Of a stretch of 64,000 nt of DNA, positions 26,729 to 35,133 are shown one piece after another. The notes below the pieces were generated by a model. It did not search any database. It saw only the letters and a list, made by a program, of their open reading frames with translations, and was not told the origin of the DNA. A program made the position numbers and the translations under genes. Positions within the stretch are counted from its first letter, which is position 1. Every line of letters begins with the position of its first letter. The DNA is from Streptomyces sp. NBC_01264. Its GTDB lineage: Bacteria; Actinomycetota; Actinomycetes; Streptomycetales; Streptomycetaceae. Location of the stretch: NCBI RefSeq assembly GCF_026340675.1, contig NZ_JAPEOX010000003.1, positions 248,001 through 312,000 of the forward strand, read 5' to 3'.

Positions 26729-26754
26729 TTCGCCGTGATGGCCCAGCTGGTCAT
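25780..26754 (-). CDS. ABC transporter ATPase, DrrA-like (copy 2)
   Basis: 324 residues with the full set of ABC motifs (GPNGAGKTT, YSGGMKRRLD, IIFLDEPTTGLD). From about residue 10 onward it is identical to copy 1. The N-terminus MTSWAITANGLRKSYG is the normal form for the family and has AAGGAG upstream, so this copy looks like the ancestral arrangement. The longer, odd N-terminus of copy 1 suggests that copy 1 received the converted segment. It sits 38 bases downstream of the DUF4097 gene. Confidence 0.9.
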   Translation of the reverse strand: MTSWAITANGLRKSYGDKTVLDGIDLAVPEGTVFSLLGPNGAGKTTVVKILSTLITADGGQARVGGHDIAADPQAVRGAVGVTGQFSAVDGLITGEENMLLMADLHHLSKREGRRVAAELLERFDLVEAAKKPASTYSGGMKRRLDIAMTLVGDPRIIFLDEPTTGLDPRSRHNMWQIIRELVTGGVTVFLTTQYLEEADQLADRIAVLNDGRIAAEGTAEELKRLIPGGHVRLRFSGPTVYRRATTVLGEVTRDDEALELRIPSDGSQRALRSLLGLLDSAGIEADELTVHTPDLDDVFFALTGTDPRPGKSALPAQSKENVR

Positions 26755-26792
26755 GAGCGGTGCTCCTTTACGGATCTACGGATCTACGGACG

Positions 26793-27461
26793 TCAGAGGC
26801 TGCGGGCGGTGATGTCGCCGTAGGCGGTGGTCGCGTGGATGTCGAGGCCGGCGGCGGCGCCGTCGGCGTTGCGCAGGGCGTTGTGGATCCGGCCCAGCGA
26901 GGTGCCGGCGTCGATCGTGGCGCTGACCCCGGCGGCGGCGCCGATCGAGATCTCGCCGTACTCGGTGCGCAGTTCGACCGTGCCGCGCACGGCCTCGGCG
27001 ATGCGCAGGTCGCCCTTCTGCGTGCTGATCCGGGCGGGGCCGCCCAGGCGGCCGACCGCGACGTCCCCCGCCGCGAGGGTCAGGTGGGCGCTCGCGGTCT
27101 CGTCGAGCTTGACCGAGCCCTGGGCGCCTTCGAAGACGACGTCACCGAGGCGTCCGACGCCGCGGAGTTCGGCGGCGGCCGCCCTCGCCTCGACGCGGGA
27201 GCCGGCGGGCAGCTGGACGGTCACCTCGATGAAACCGGAGGCGCCCAGCAGCTGGTTCTTCGCCGGGACCGCGATCCGCAGCACCCCGTCGGCGTACTCG
27301 ACCGAGGTCTGCTCGGCCGCCTTGACGTCGCGGTTCTTCGAAGCGTCGGCGGGCCGGACCTCGACCGCGGTGTCCGTGCGGTCCGCGGCGATGAGGCGGA
27401 TGCTGCCGGCCGGGATGTCCAGAACGGCGGAGATCGGGGTGGGGGTGGCGAACTTCTGCAT
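26793..27461 (-). CDS. DUF4097 family beta-helix protein (paralogue)
   Basis: 222 residues, same family and same operon position as 10370-11221 but only moderately similar; shared features include AGSI near residue 18, an AEQT-V-DGVL stretch and repeated TxxGDxxI units. No signal peptide. ATG at 27461 has AGGAGAG upstream; the longer frame from 27557 crosses AT-rich promoter sequence. First gene of the second DUF4097-ABC operon. The flanking genes are diverged paralogues while the transporter genes are identical, which argues for gene conversion rather than recent duplication of the whole operon. Confidence 0.8.
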   Translation of the reverse strand: MQKFATPTPISAVLDIPAGSIRLIAADRTDTAVEVRPADASKNRDVKAAEQTSVEYADGVLRIAVPAKNQLLGASGFIEVTVQLPAGSRVEARAAAAELRGVGRLGDVVFEGAQGSVKLDETASAHLTLAAGDVAVGRLGGPARISTQKGDLRIAEAVRGTVELRTEYGEISIGAAAGVSATIDAGTSLGRIHNALRNADGAAAGLDIHATTAYGDITARSL

Positions 27462-27714
27462 GATTCTCTCCTGCGACTCGTTGTTTCCGATGAGGGAAAA
27501 GCTACGTTGCTTTCCATATCTCGACAAGGAAGTCATTACGAGGAATCTAAATAACACCAGGTCAGACCGATCAAATCGTTGCGCAGGCTTAAAGTTGAAT
27601 GCAACGACGAGAACGCGCCCGTTGCAATGGATTGGAAGTGAAAGCTACAGCCGCGGGCAGCACGAAGCCTCCGCACGGCGGTTCCACAGCCGGCGGAGGC
27701 TCGCTCACGGGATG

Positions 27715-28149
27715 TCAGCCGCGCAGGGCGGCGATGGCCTTCTCGATGCGCCCCCGGCGCGTTTCGGGCTTCTTCGCGCTCTCGATGGCGCGGACGTGCT
27801 CGCGCTTGCGGCTGTACGTGAGGTGGTCGTACGCGGCACGGGCGACCGGGTCGGCGTCCAGGGCCTGGGCGAAGTCCGCGGGCTCGACGACGACGCGCGG
27901 CTCGGTGTCGAGCTCCAGCTCGACCTCGACTTCTTCGCCGATCTCGACTTCCGCGGCCTGCCGGTTGGCATGGCTGAGGCCGATCAGGTGGCGGCCTCGC
28001 AGGAGGGCGACCCGGCTCTGCCAGGAGTGTCCGTTGATCGTGATCGTCACCGGCGGCCGCGCGCCGCCGCCGAGCGCCGAAACCACCTCCGGCGGAACTA
28101 CGAGGCCCCGCATGGGCTCGGGCGGCTCGACGACGGACTGGAACTTCAA
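27715..28149 (-). CDS. DUF1905/YdeI-OmdA family protein
   Basis: 144 residues. The N-terminal DUF1905 barrel (VVPPEVVSALGGGARPPVTI, then HSWQSRVALLRGRHLIGLSH) is followed by an OmdA/YdeI helical tail (FAQALDADPVARAAYDHLTY, then SRKREHVRAIESAKKPETRRG). The combination is common in actinobacteria and its function is unknown, possibly stress-related. TTG at 28149 is chosen because GAGGAG lies six bases upstream and the homologous region starts there. A strong terminator separates it from the VOC gene upstream. Confidence 0.8.
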   Translation of the reverse strand: MKFQSVVEPPEPMRGLVVPPEVVSALGGGARPPVTITINGHSWQSRVALLRGRHLIGLSHANRQAAEVEIGEEVEVELELDTEPRVVVEPADFAQALDADPVARAAYDHLTYSRKREHVRAIESAKKPETRRGRIEKAIAALRG

Positions 28150-28179
28150 GGCCTTCTCCTCTTCTTCCTGCTGGTTCAA

Positions 28180-28227
28180 AGCCGTCCGGGACGGCGGAGG
28201 AACGTTCCCCCGCCGTCCCGGACGGCT
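28180..28227. terminator. 18-bp stem-loop terminator
   Basis: AGCCGTCCGGGACGGCGG (28180-28197) pairs perfectly with 28210-28227 around 12 bases. It lies downstream of the minus-strand VOC gene ending at 28256. Confidence 0.7.
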
Positions 28228-28255
28228 GTCGGACACCGGTCGCGGCTGCTCGCGA

Positions 28256-28669
28256 CTACTCCGCGTAGGGCTGGTCGGTGCCCTGGTCGCTGTAGCCGAG
28301 GCTCCAGACGTAGCCGTCCGGGTCGGCGAAGGTGCCGCCGTACCCGCCCCACGGCAGGGCGCCGGCGGGCTTGAGGACCGTGGCGCCGGCCTTCTGCGCC
28401 TCCGCCATGATCTCGTCGACCCGCGACTCGCTACGGACGACGTACGTCAGGACCAGCCCGCTGAAACCGCTGCCTTCCTGGTCCGTGCCCACCTGCTGCG
28501 CCAGGCCTTCGCGGCTGTAGAAGCCGACCGGCGAGGCGCCGTCCGACTCGAAGAACACCGAGATGCCGAAGTCGCTCTGGACCTTCCAGCCGAGCCCCTC
28601 GGTGTAGAACTGCTTGGCCCGGTCCATGTCCCGGACACCAAGAAGGATCGAGCTGACGTGCGCCTTCAT
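28256..28669 (-). CDS. VOC (glyoxalase/dioxygenase fold) protein 1
   Basis: 137 residues, two beta-alpha-beta-beta-beta modules of the vicinal-oxygen-chelate fold: ILLGVRDMDRAKQFYTEGLG at the start and GGTFADPDGYVWSLGY at the end. Candidate metal positions are atypical, so it may bind rather than transform a ligand; such proteins often act in antibiotic or toxin tolerance. It shares a 25-base promoter element with VOC protein 2 and lies 61 bases downstream of the AraC gene. Confidence 0.8.
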   Translation of the reverse strand: MKAHVSSILLGVRDMDRAKQFYTEGLGWKVQSDFGISVFFESDGASPVGFYSREGLAQQVGTDQEGSGFSGLVLTYVVRSESRVDEIMAEAQKAGATVLKPAGALPWGGYGGTFADPDGYVWSLGYSDQGTDQPYAE

Positions 28670-28730
28670 GTCCTGCTCCTCGCGCTGTGAACGGTTGCGG
28701 TGGTTGCGGTGGCTGCGGTTGCTGTGACCA

Positions 28731-29261
28731 TCACGCTAGGGCCTGGAGGGCGGCCGTGGCTTCTCGATTCCTGACCGGTCTGGAGACCTGCTTCGCCACG
28801 CACGCCGGCATCCCCTCCACCTTGATCACCGGCCCCACGCCGCCGGCCGTACCCGTGGCACCCGCACCACCCGCAGGGTCAGCCCCCGCGTCCGCCGCCT
28901 GGCGCCGGAAGGCCCCCGGGGGCATGCCGACCAGCTCGGTGAAGCGGGTGGTGAACGTCCCCAGCGACGCGCAGCCGACCGCGAAACAGACCTCGGTGAC
29001 GCTGAGGTCGCCCCGCCGCAGCAGCGCCGCCGCCCGCTCGATGCGCCGGGTCATCAGGTACGCGTACGGCGACTCCCCGTACGCGGCCCGGAACTGCCGG
29101 CTCAGGTGTCCGGCGGACATGTTCACGTCGTGGGCGAGCGCTTCCACGTTCAGCGGCTGCGCGTACTCCCTGTCGATCCGGTCCCGGACGCGGCGCAGCC
29201 GCGCGAGATCCTCCAGGCGCTGCGCCTGGACGCGCGCACGGCGCCATGCGGGCTTGCACAT
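28731..29261 (-). CDS. Small AraC family regulator
   Basis: 176 residues, essentially only the double HTH (about 20-120): LNVEALAHDVNMSAGHLSRQ, then VTEVCFAVGCASLGTFTTRF with a FxxxxGMPPGAFR end. The C-terminal tail is variable. It is 24 bases downstream of VOC protein 2 and 61 bases upstream of VOC protein 1, all on the minus strand. Its own 3' end carries the shared 25-base element that serves as the upstream region of VOC 1. It probably activates both VOC genes and itself. Confidence 0.82.
   Translation of the reverse strand: MCKPAWRRARVQAQRLEDLARLRRVRDRIDREYAQPLNVEALAHDVNMSAGHLSRQFRAAYGESPYAYLMTRRIERAAALLRRGDLSVTEVCFAVGCASLGTFTTRFTELVGMPPGAFRRQAADAGADPAGGAGATGTAGGVGPVIKVEGMPACVAKQVSRPVRNREATAALQALA
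28735..28784 (-). promoter_or_regulatory. VOC1 promoter with shared 25-bp element
   Basis: On the minus strand the element 28784-28760 (TCCAGACCGGTCAGGAATCG and five more bases) is followed after 19 bases by CCTAGC, a -10-like hexamer. It matches the VOC2 upstream region at 23 of 25 positions. Confidence 0.5.
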
Positions 29262-29285
29262 GAGAACCCCCTGCCCTTCGTCGGC

Positions 29286-29696
29286 TCAGCGCAGTTCCTG
29301 GATGCGGACCAGGTTCCCCGCGGGGTCGCGGAAGGCGCAGTCGCGGACGCCGTACGGCTGCTCGGTCGGCTCCTGGACGACCTCGGTGTCACCGGCCTGC
29401 GCCTTCTCGAAGGTGGCGTCGAGGTCCGGGGTGGCCAGCAGGATCCAGCCGTAGGTGCCCTTGGCCATCATCTCGGTGACGGTGCGGCGCTCGTCCTCGG
29501 TGATGCCGGGATCGGAGGCGGGCGGCGTCAGCAGGATCGACGTGCCCGGCTGACCGGGCGGGCCGACCGTGATCCAGCGCATCCGGCCCTGCCCGACATC
29601 GCTGCGGACCTCGAAGCCGAGGACGTCGCGGTAGAAGGCGAGCGAGGCGTCCGGGTCGTCGTGCGGAAGCGACGTCGTGTGAATGGTGATGTCCAT
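29286..29696 (-). CDS. VOC (glyoxalase fold) protein 2
   Basis: 136 residues of the VOC fold: DPDASLAFYRDVLGFEVRSD at the N-terminus, the PGQPGTSILLTPP strand, and a C-terminal YGVRDCAFRDPAGNLVRIQE with the final Glu. This is close to the bleomycin-resistance/glyoxalase subgroup. First gene of a VOC2-araC operon controlled by the element at 29706-29754. Confidence 0.82.
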   Translation of the reverse strand: MDITIHTTSLPHDDPDASLAFYRDVLGFEVRSDVGQGRMRWITVGPPGQPGTSILLTPPASDPGITEDERRTVTEMMAKGTYGWILLATPDLDATFEKAQAGDTEVVQEPTEQPYGVRDCAFRDPAGNLVRIQELR

Positions 29697-29705
29697 GGCG
29701 AGCAG

Positions 29706-29754
29706 GCTAGGACGGCTCCCCGACCCGCGCTTCTCGATTCCTGATCGGTCCGGA
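29706..29754 (-). promoter_or_regulatory. VOC2 promoter with shared 25-bp element
   Basis: Minus strand: element 29754-29730 (TCCGGACCGATCAGGAATCG and five more bases), then 18 bases, then CCTAGC at 29711-29706, ten bases before the ATG. Same architecture as the VOC1 promoter; probable AraC binding site. Confidence 0.5.
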
Positions 29755-29913
29755 CATCCCAGGACGTTCGGGGCCGCGCCACGGGCACACGACTGCGAAC
29801 TCCCCGATGGTCAGGGCTGGTTGAGGACCGAAACTGTCCGCAAGCGCTCCTAGAGTCTGTTCTGCCGCCCCGAACGGGCCGCGGCCGCACCACGAGAGCC
29901 AAGGGAGACGCTC

Positions 29914-30747
29914 ATGATCCTCGTCACCGGAGCCACCGGGAACGTCGGCCGCCACGTGCTGGACCTGCTGATCGAGGACGGCCACGGCGTCCGGGCGCTG
30001 ACCCGCGACCCGCTGCGCTCGGTCTGGCCGGCCGAGGCCGACGTCGTCGCCGGCGACCTGTCCGACGCCGTGTCGCTGGAGGCGGCGCTGTCCGGGGTCG
30101 ACGCGGTGTTCCTGTTCGCGGCGCCGGGCAGCGGGCCGGGCTTCGTCACCGCCGCCGAGCGCGCCGGGGTGCGCAAGGTGGTGCTGCTGTCCTCCGGCGC
30201 GGTCGACGACGACGCCGAGGTCCAGGACGGGCCGATCGCCGCCTACCACGCGGAGGTCGAGCAGGCCCTGCGCGCGTCCGGGCTGGAGTGGACCTTCCTG
30301 CGCCCGGACTCGTTCGCCGCCAACACCCTGATGTGGGCCGGGCAGACCCGGTCCGGCGACGTGGTGCGCGGCGCCTACGCCGGGGCGGCCTCCGCGCCCG
30401 TGCACGAGGCCGACATAGCCGCCGTCGCGGTCGCGGCCCTGACCGGGGACGGGCACGGGGGGCGCGTCTACGAGCTGACCGGGCCCGAGTCGCTGACCCA
30501 CGCCGACCAGGCCCGGATCCTCGGCGAGGCGATCGGCCGGCCGATCGAGTACGCCGAACTGCCCGCCGAGACCGTGCGCCAGGCGATGAGCGCCCACGTC
30601 CCGGGCCCGGTCCTCGACGGGATCCTCAAGGTCTGGTCGGAGGCGGTCGGCCGGATCGCGCCGACCACCACCGACATCGAGAAGGTCACCGGCCGCCCGG
30701 CACGCAGCTACCGCACGTGGGTCCTCGACCACGCGGCCGCCTTCTGA
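29914..30747 (+). CDS. NmrA-like NAD(P)-binding protein
   Basis: 277 residues, atypical short-chain dehydrogenase (NmrA/QOR2 type): GATGNVGRHVLDLL at residues 6-19 binds NAD(P), VVLLSSGAV is strand 5, and YHAEVEQALRASGLEWTFLR replaces the catalytic YxxxK. Such proteins are quinone or flavin reductases or redox sensors. ATG with AAGGGAG upstream. Divergent from VOC2. Confidence 0.85.
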   Translation: MILVTGATGNVGRHVLDLLIEDGHGVRALTRDPLRSVWPAEADVVAGDLSDAVSLEAALSGVDAVFLFAAPGSGPGFVTAAERAGVRKVVLLSSGAVDDDAEVQDGPIAAYHAEVEQALRASGLEWTFLRPDSFAANTLMWAGQTRSGDVVRGAYAGAASAPVHEADIAAVAVAALTGDGHGGRVYELTGPESLTHADQARILGEAIGRPIEYAELPAETVRQAMSAHVPGPVLDGILKVWSEAVGRIAPTTTDIEKVTGRPARSYRTWVLDHAAAF

Positions 30748-30862
30748 ACGACGCCAAGAAAAGATTCGCGGGGCCGATGAGTTTCCAGGCGATCATCGGT
30801 CCTAGATGGTGAAAGGCCCGCCGAGAGCCCGCCACGAGATCACGAGATACCGAGGACCCACG

Positions 30863-31435
30863 ATGCGCACCCTGATCAGCTCCGCCTTCATCTCCCTGGA
30901 CGGCGTCGTGGAGGCCCCCGGCGGCGAGCCCGGGTACCGGAACTCCGGCTGGACCTTCAAGCACGGGGAGTTCCTGCCCGAAGCGTTCGAGATCAAGGGC
31001 CGGGAGCAGAAGGAGGCCTCCGCGATGCTGCTGGGCCGCACGAGCTACGAGGCCTTCAGCCCGGTGTGGCCCGCCATGGAGGACTTCGCCGACTACAAGG
31101 TGATGCCGAAGTACGTCGTCTCCACCACCCTCGCCGAGGACGCCCTGGTGTCGGACTGGGGCGACACCACGATCCTGCGCTCGCTCGACGAGGTCGCCGC
31201 GCTGAAGGAGACCGAGGGCGGCCCGATCATCGTGCACGGCAGCGCCACCCTGAACCGGGCGCTCTCCGACGCCGGCCTGATCGACCGTTACCACCTGCTC
31301 GTCTTCCCGCTGCTGCTCGGCGCGGGCAAGCGCCTCTTCAGCGCCGCGGACAAGGACGCGCAGAAGCTGAGGCTCGTCGAGCACGCGGCCTACGCCAACG
31401 GCCTGCAGCTGAACGTCTTCGACGTAGTCCGCTGA
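30863..31435 (+). CDS. Dihydrofolate reductase-like (RibD C-terminal) protein
   Basis: 190 residues of the DHFR/RibD_C fold: MRTLISSAFISLDGVVEAPG at the start, LLGRTSYEAF, a segment IIVHGSATLNRALSDAGLID, and YHLLVFPLLLGAGKRLF, all typical of the actinobacterial dihydrofolate-reductase-family reductases of unknown substrate. ATG at 30863 with GAGGACCCACG upstream. Convergent with the shikimate operon; a bidirectional terminator separates them. Confidence 0.85.
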   Translation: MRTLISSAFISLDGVVEAPGGEPGYRNSGWTFKHGEFLPEAFEIKGREQKEASAMLLGRTSYEAFSPVWPAMEDFADYKVMPKYVVSTTLAEDALVSDWGDTTILRSLDEVAALKETEGGPIIVHGSATLNRALSDAGLIDRYHLLVFPLLLGAGKRLFSAADKDAQKLRLVEHAAYANGLQLNVFDVVR

Positions 31436-31451
31436 CCCGCACGGTCCCGGA

Positions 31452-31486
31452 CCCGGAGCGGCGCCCCCACAGGGCGCCGCTCCGGG
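31452..31486. terminator. Bidirectional terminator
   Basis: CCCGGAGCGGCGCCC and GGGCGCCGCTCCGGG form a perfect 15-base stem with a five-base loop between the convergent DHFR-like gene and aroA. Confidence 0.75.
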
Positions 31487-31490
31487 CGTC

Positions 31491-32774
31491 TCAGCCGAAC
31501 AGCCGCCGCAGCTCCTCGTGGAACCCGGGGAAGGTCTTGGCCACGCAGGCCGGGTCGTCGAGGGTGATCCCGGCGGCGCGCAGGCCCAGTACCGAGAGGG
31601 ACATCGCGATGCGGTGATCGCGATGGCAGTCGACCGTCGCCGGGGCGGGGACGCCCGGGTGGACGGTGATCCGGTCCGGGCCCTCCTCCACCCGGATGCC
31701 CAGCACGCGGAGGTTCCCCGCGACGGCGGCGATCCGGTCGGACTCCTTCAGCCGGGCGTGCGCGATGCCCGTGATGGTGACCGGGGCGTCCGCCAGCGGG
31801 GCGATCGCGGCCATCGTCATGAAGGTGTCCGAGATGTCGCCCATGTCGACGGTGAATCCGCCGCGCAGCGCGCCGGTACCCGTGACCTCGGTCCAGTCGG
31901 CGGTCGTGGTGACCTCGGCCCCGGCCCGCCGCAGCACCTCCACGAAGGCGGTGTCGCCCTGCAGGCTCCCCGTGCCCAGGGCCCGCACCCGTACGGTGCG
32001 CCCGGTGACGGCCGCCGCCGCGAAGAAGTACGAGGCGGTCGAGGCGTCCGGCTCGATGTCGAGGTCGGTGGGCCGGTAGCCGCCCGGGTGGACCGTGATC
32101 GCGCTGCCCTCCTCCTCGACCCGGGCGCCGAACTGCCGCATCAGGGCCAGGGTCATGTCCACGTACGGGCGGCTGACCAGCCGCGGCACGTCCACCGTGA
32201 GCGGCCCGCCCATCAGCGGAGCGGCCATCAGCAGCCCGGAGAGGTACTGGCTGCTGAGCCCGGAATCCAGCTCGATCCGGCCACCGGCCAGCCCCCGCGC
32301 GGTCAGGGTGAAGGGCAGGCCCGTACCGCGCACCCGCGCCCCGAGCCCGGCGAGCGCCTCCAGCAGCGGCCCGAGCGGGCGCGCCCGCAGCTGGTCGGAG
32401 CCGTCGAAGGCGATCTCCCCGCGCCCGGTGGCCGCGAAGGGCGGCAGGAAGCGTGCCGCGGTGCCGGCGTCGGCGCACCAGACCCGGCCGGGGCCGGCCG
32501 GTCCGGCACCGCGCCCGGTGACCTCCCAGACCTCGCCGGAGCCGTCGCCGTAGCCGGAGCCGTCCCCGTACCCGTAGCCGCTGTCGCCGATGTCGCGCAC
32601 CCCGGTGCCCAGGTCCGTCAGCGCCGCCCGGAAGGCGAGGGTGTCGTCGCTGACCAGCGGCGCGCCCAGGCGGCTGCTGCCGGGAGCGGCGGCCGCGAGG
32701 AGCAGCGCCCGGTTGGTGATGCTCTTGGAGCCGGGTATCCGGGCGTCCAGTACGGGAGTCGTCGCGCCGCTCAT
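31491..32774 (-). CDS. aroA: EPSP synthase (3-phosphoshikimate 1-carboxyvinyltransferase)
   Basis: 427 residues. Joins shikimate-3-phosphate and PEP to EPSP. PGSKSITNRALLLAA (PEP/S3P-binding Lys) lies at 12-26, DAGTAARFL at about 95, FDGSDQLRARPLGPL at about 113, LDSGLSSQYLSGLL, DIEPDASTASYF and the late HARLKESDRI. All key blocks are present. It starts in the stop of the transketolase gene (ATGA). It is the last gene of the seven-gene aromatic-precursor run and almost certainly a second, pathway-dedicated copy. A Gly/Tyr/Asp-rich insertion (about 68-82, with repeated GDGSGYGDGSG) is unusual for the family. Confidence 0.93.
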   Translation of the reverse strand: MSGATTPVLDARIPGSKSITNRALLLAAAAPGSSRLGAPLVSDDTLAFRAALTDLGTGVRDIGDSGYGYGDGSGYGDGSGEVWEVTGRGAGPAGPGRVWCADAGTAARFLPPFAATGRGEIAFDGSDQLRARPLGPLLEALAGLGARVRGTGLPFTLTARGLAGGRIELDSGLSSQYLSGLLMAAPLMGGPLTVDVPRLVSRPYVDMTLALMRQFGARVEEEGSAITVHPGGYRPTDLDIEPDASTASYFFAAAAVTGRTVRVRALGTGSLQGDTAFVEVLRRAGAEVTTTADWTEVTGTGALRGGFTVDMGDISDTFMTMAAIAPLADAPVTITGIAHARLKESDRIAAVAGNLRVLGIRVEEGPDRITVHPGVPAPATVDCHRDHRIAMSLSVLGLRAAGITLDDPACVAKTFPGFHEELRRLFG

Positions 32775-34903
32775 CGTACGGAGCCTCTGCGTTGGGCCCG
32801 CTCGACGCTCGCGCGGGCGGCCGCGGCGACCTTCGGCGCGGTCAGGCCGTGGAGTTCGTACAGGGATTGGTACGGGGCGGAGGCCCCGAAGGAGTCGATG
32901 CCCAAGGAGGTGCCGGCCGCGCCGACCAGCGCGTACCAGCCCAGGCTGGACCCGGCCTCGACGGAGACCCGGGCGGCCACACCAGTGGGGAGCACCTCCT
33001 CGCGGTAGCCCTCCTCCTGCGCCTGGAACCACTCCAGGCAGGGCATGGACACCACGCGGGTGGCGAGGCCCCCGTCCTGGAGGATGCGGCGGGCGTCGAG
33101 CGCGATGGGCACCTCGCTGCCGGTGGCGATGAGGATGGCCTCGGGACGGCCGCCCTCGGCCTCGGCCAGGACGTAACCGCCGCGCGCGGCGCCCTCGGCG
33201 GGGGACAGCCCGCTCTCTTCGGTGCGCTCCAGCACGGGCAGGTTCTGCCGGGACAGGCACAGGCCCGCCGGGCGGTCGTCGTTCTCCAGGATGGTGCGCC
33301 AGGCGACAACGGTCTCGTTCGCGTCGGCGGGCCGGACCACGTCCAGGCCGGGGATGGCGCGCAGCGACCAGAGGTGCTCGACGGGCTGGTGGGTGGGTCC
33401 GTCCTCGCCGAGCCCGATGGAGTCGTGGGTCCAGACGTAGGTGACGGGCAGCTTCATCATGGCCGCGAGACGGACCGCGGGGCGCATGTAGTCGGAGAAG
33501 ACGAGGAAGGTGCCGCCGTAGGGGCGGGTCCCGCCGTGCAGGGCGATGCCGTTGAGGATGGCACCCATGGCGTGCTCGCGGATGCCGAAGTGCAGGGTCC
33601 GCCCGTACCGGTGCCCGGCGTAGGCCTCGGTGGCCAGTTCCTCGGGGATGAAGGAGGGCTCGCCCTTCATGGTGGTGAGGTTGGACTCGGCGAGGTCGGC
33701 GGAGCCGCCCCACAGTTCGGGCAGCGCCGCCGCCAGCGCGCTCAGCACCTCGCCCGACGCCTTGCGGGTGGCGATCTGCGCGCCCGCCTCGAAGACGGGC
33801 AGCGCGTCCGTCCACCCCGCGGGCAGCCGGCGCTCGGAGAGCCGGTCGAAGAGCTCGGCGCGCTCCGGGTTGAGGGCGCGCCAGTCGGCGAGGGTCTTGT
33901 CCCACTGGCGGTGGGCTTCGGCCCCGCGGTCGGCGACCCGGCGGGCGTGGGCCAGGACTTCGGCGGGGACCTGGAAGGAGAGCGAGGGATCGAGGCCCAT
34001 GGCGGCCTTGGCGGCGGCGGCCTCCTCGGCGCCGAGGGCGGATCCGTGGATGCCGCCGGTGTTCCGCTTCTTCGGCGCGGGCCAGCCGATGATCGTGCGC
34101 AGGGATACGAGGGAGGGCCGGTCGGTGGTCTCCCGGGCGGTGACGAGCGCCCGGTGCAGGGCCTGCACGTCCTCCCGGTACTCCCCGCCCGCCGTCCAGT
34201 CCACCTCCTGCACGTGCCAGCCGTACGCCCGGTAGCGGGCGAGGGTGTCTTCGGAGTGCGCGATCTGCCGGTCGTCCTCGATGGAGATGCGGTTCTCGTC
34301 GTAGAGGACGACCAGGTTGCCCAGGCGCTGGTGTCCGGCCAGGGAGCTGGCCTCGTGCGCGACGCCCTCCTCCAGGTCTCCCTCGGAGGCGATGGCCCAG
34401 ACGGTGTGGTCGAAGGGGCTCTCACCGGCGGGCGCCTCCGGGTCGAACAGGCCGCGCTCGCGGCGGGCCGCCATGGCCATGCCCACCGCGTTGGCGAGGC
34501 CCTGGCCCAGGGGGCCGGTGGTGGTCTCCACGCCCGGGGTGTGCCCGTACTCGGGGTGCGCGGGGGTCAGACTGCCCTCGGTGCGCAGGCCCTTGAGGTC
34601 GTCGAGGGTGAGCCCGTAGCCCGACAGGTAGAGCTGCGTGTAGAGGGTCAGGCTGGCGTGGCCGCAGGAGAGCACGAACCGGTCGCGGCCGGCCCAGCGC
34701 GGATCCCGGGGGTCGTGCCGCAGCAGCCGCTGGAAGAGCAGGTACGCGGCCGGCGCGAGGCTCATGGCGGTGCCGGGGTGTCCGTGTCCGGCCGCCTCGA
34801 CCGCGTCCACGGTCAGGGCGCGGGCGACCTCGACGGCCCGGCGGTCGGCGTCCCCCCAGAGCAGGGCGGACGCGGTGCCCTGCGGGGCGGTGGCGACGGT
34901 CAT
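32771..34903 (-). CDS. tkt: Transketolase
   Basis: 710 residues, full length. The TPP motif runs from about SEGDLEEGVAHEASSLAG to DENRISIEDD. Other blocks are AAGHGHPGTAMSLAPAAYLL, HPEYGHTPGVETTTGPLGQG, the E-containing HFGIREHAMGAILNG, and WTHDSIGLGEDGPTHQPVEH. It makes erythrose-4-phosphate (and xylulose-5-phosphate) from fructose-6-phosphate and G3P. Inside an aromatic cluster its role is to feed E4P to DAHP synthase. It is coupled to aroA downstream. The 230-base leader upstream carries short tandem repeats. Confidence 0.93.
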   Translation of the reverse strand: MTVATAPQGTASALLWGDADRRAVEVARALTVDAVEAAGHGHPGTAMSLAPAAYLLFQRLLRHDPRDPRWAGRDRFVLSCGHASLTLYTQLYLSGYGLTLDDLKGLRTEGSLTPAHPEYGHTPGVETTTGPLGQGLANAVGMAMAARRERGLFDPEAPAGESPFDHTVWAIASEGDLEEGVAHEASSLAGHQRLGNLVVLYDENRISIEDDRQIAHSEDTLARYRAYGWHVQEVDWTAGGEYREDVQALHRALVTARETTDRPSLVSLRTIIGWPAPKKRNTGGIHGSALGAEEAAAAKAAMGLDPSLSFQVPAEVLAHARRVADRGAEAHRQWDKTLADWRALNPERAELFDRLSERRLPAGWTDALPVFEAGAQIATRKASGEVLSALAAALPELWGGSADLAESNLTTMKGEPSFIPEELATEAYAGHRYGRTLHFGIREHAMGAILNGIALHGGTRPYGGTFLVFSDYMRPAVRLAAMMKLPVTYVWTHDSIGLGEDGPTHQPVEHLWSLRAIPGLDVVRPADANETVVAWRTILENDDRPAGLCLSRQNLPVLERTEESGLSPAEGAARGGYVLAEAEGGRPEAILIATGSEVPIALDARRILQDGGLATRVVSMPCLEWFQAQEEGYREEVLPTGVAARVSVEAGSSLGWYALVGAAGTSLGIDSFGASAPYQSLYELHGLTAPKVAAAARASVERAQRRGSVR

Positions 34904-34924
34904 GACGGGCCTTCCTGTTCGGGG

Positions 34925-35133
34925 GATTCGAGTACGGGGAATTCGAGTACGGGTGCGAGAGCAGTTGCCGGACCCATGGGTTCTGCGAGTACGGGGCCTG
35001 CGGTGCGTTCAGGTGCTGCGCCCCCGCCGGCCGCCCCCGCCGGCCGGCCCCGCCGGCCGGACCGATCCGCCGTGGCGGACCGCGCGGGCACGCCGGACCG
35101 CGCGGGCACGGGCGTAGCGGACGGGGGCCCGCT
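34925..35133. repeat. Repeat-rich leader before the transketolase gene
   Basis: CGAGTACGGG occurs at 34929, 34944 and 34986; CCGCCGGCC-type units repeat between about 35020 and 35060; and CCGGACCGCGCGGGCAC occurs twice in tandem near 35080-35108. No open frame of note lies here. It could be an operator region or simply slippage-prone spacer between aroB and tkt. Confidence 0.4.

Noticed and set aside
31518..33008. Long plus-strand frames opposite aroA and transketolase
   Set aside because: Mirror images of highly conserved enzymes; no independent support.
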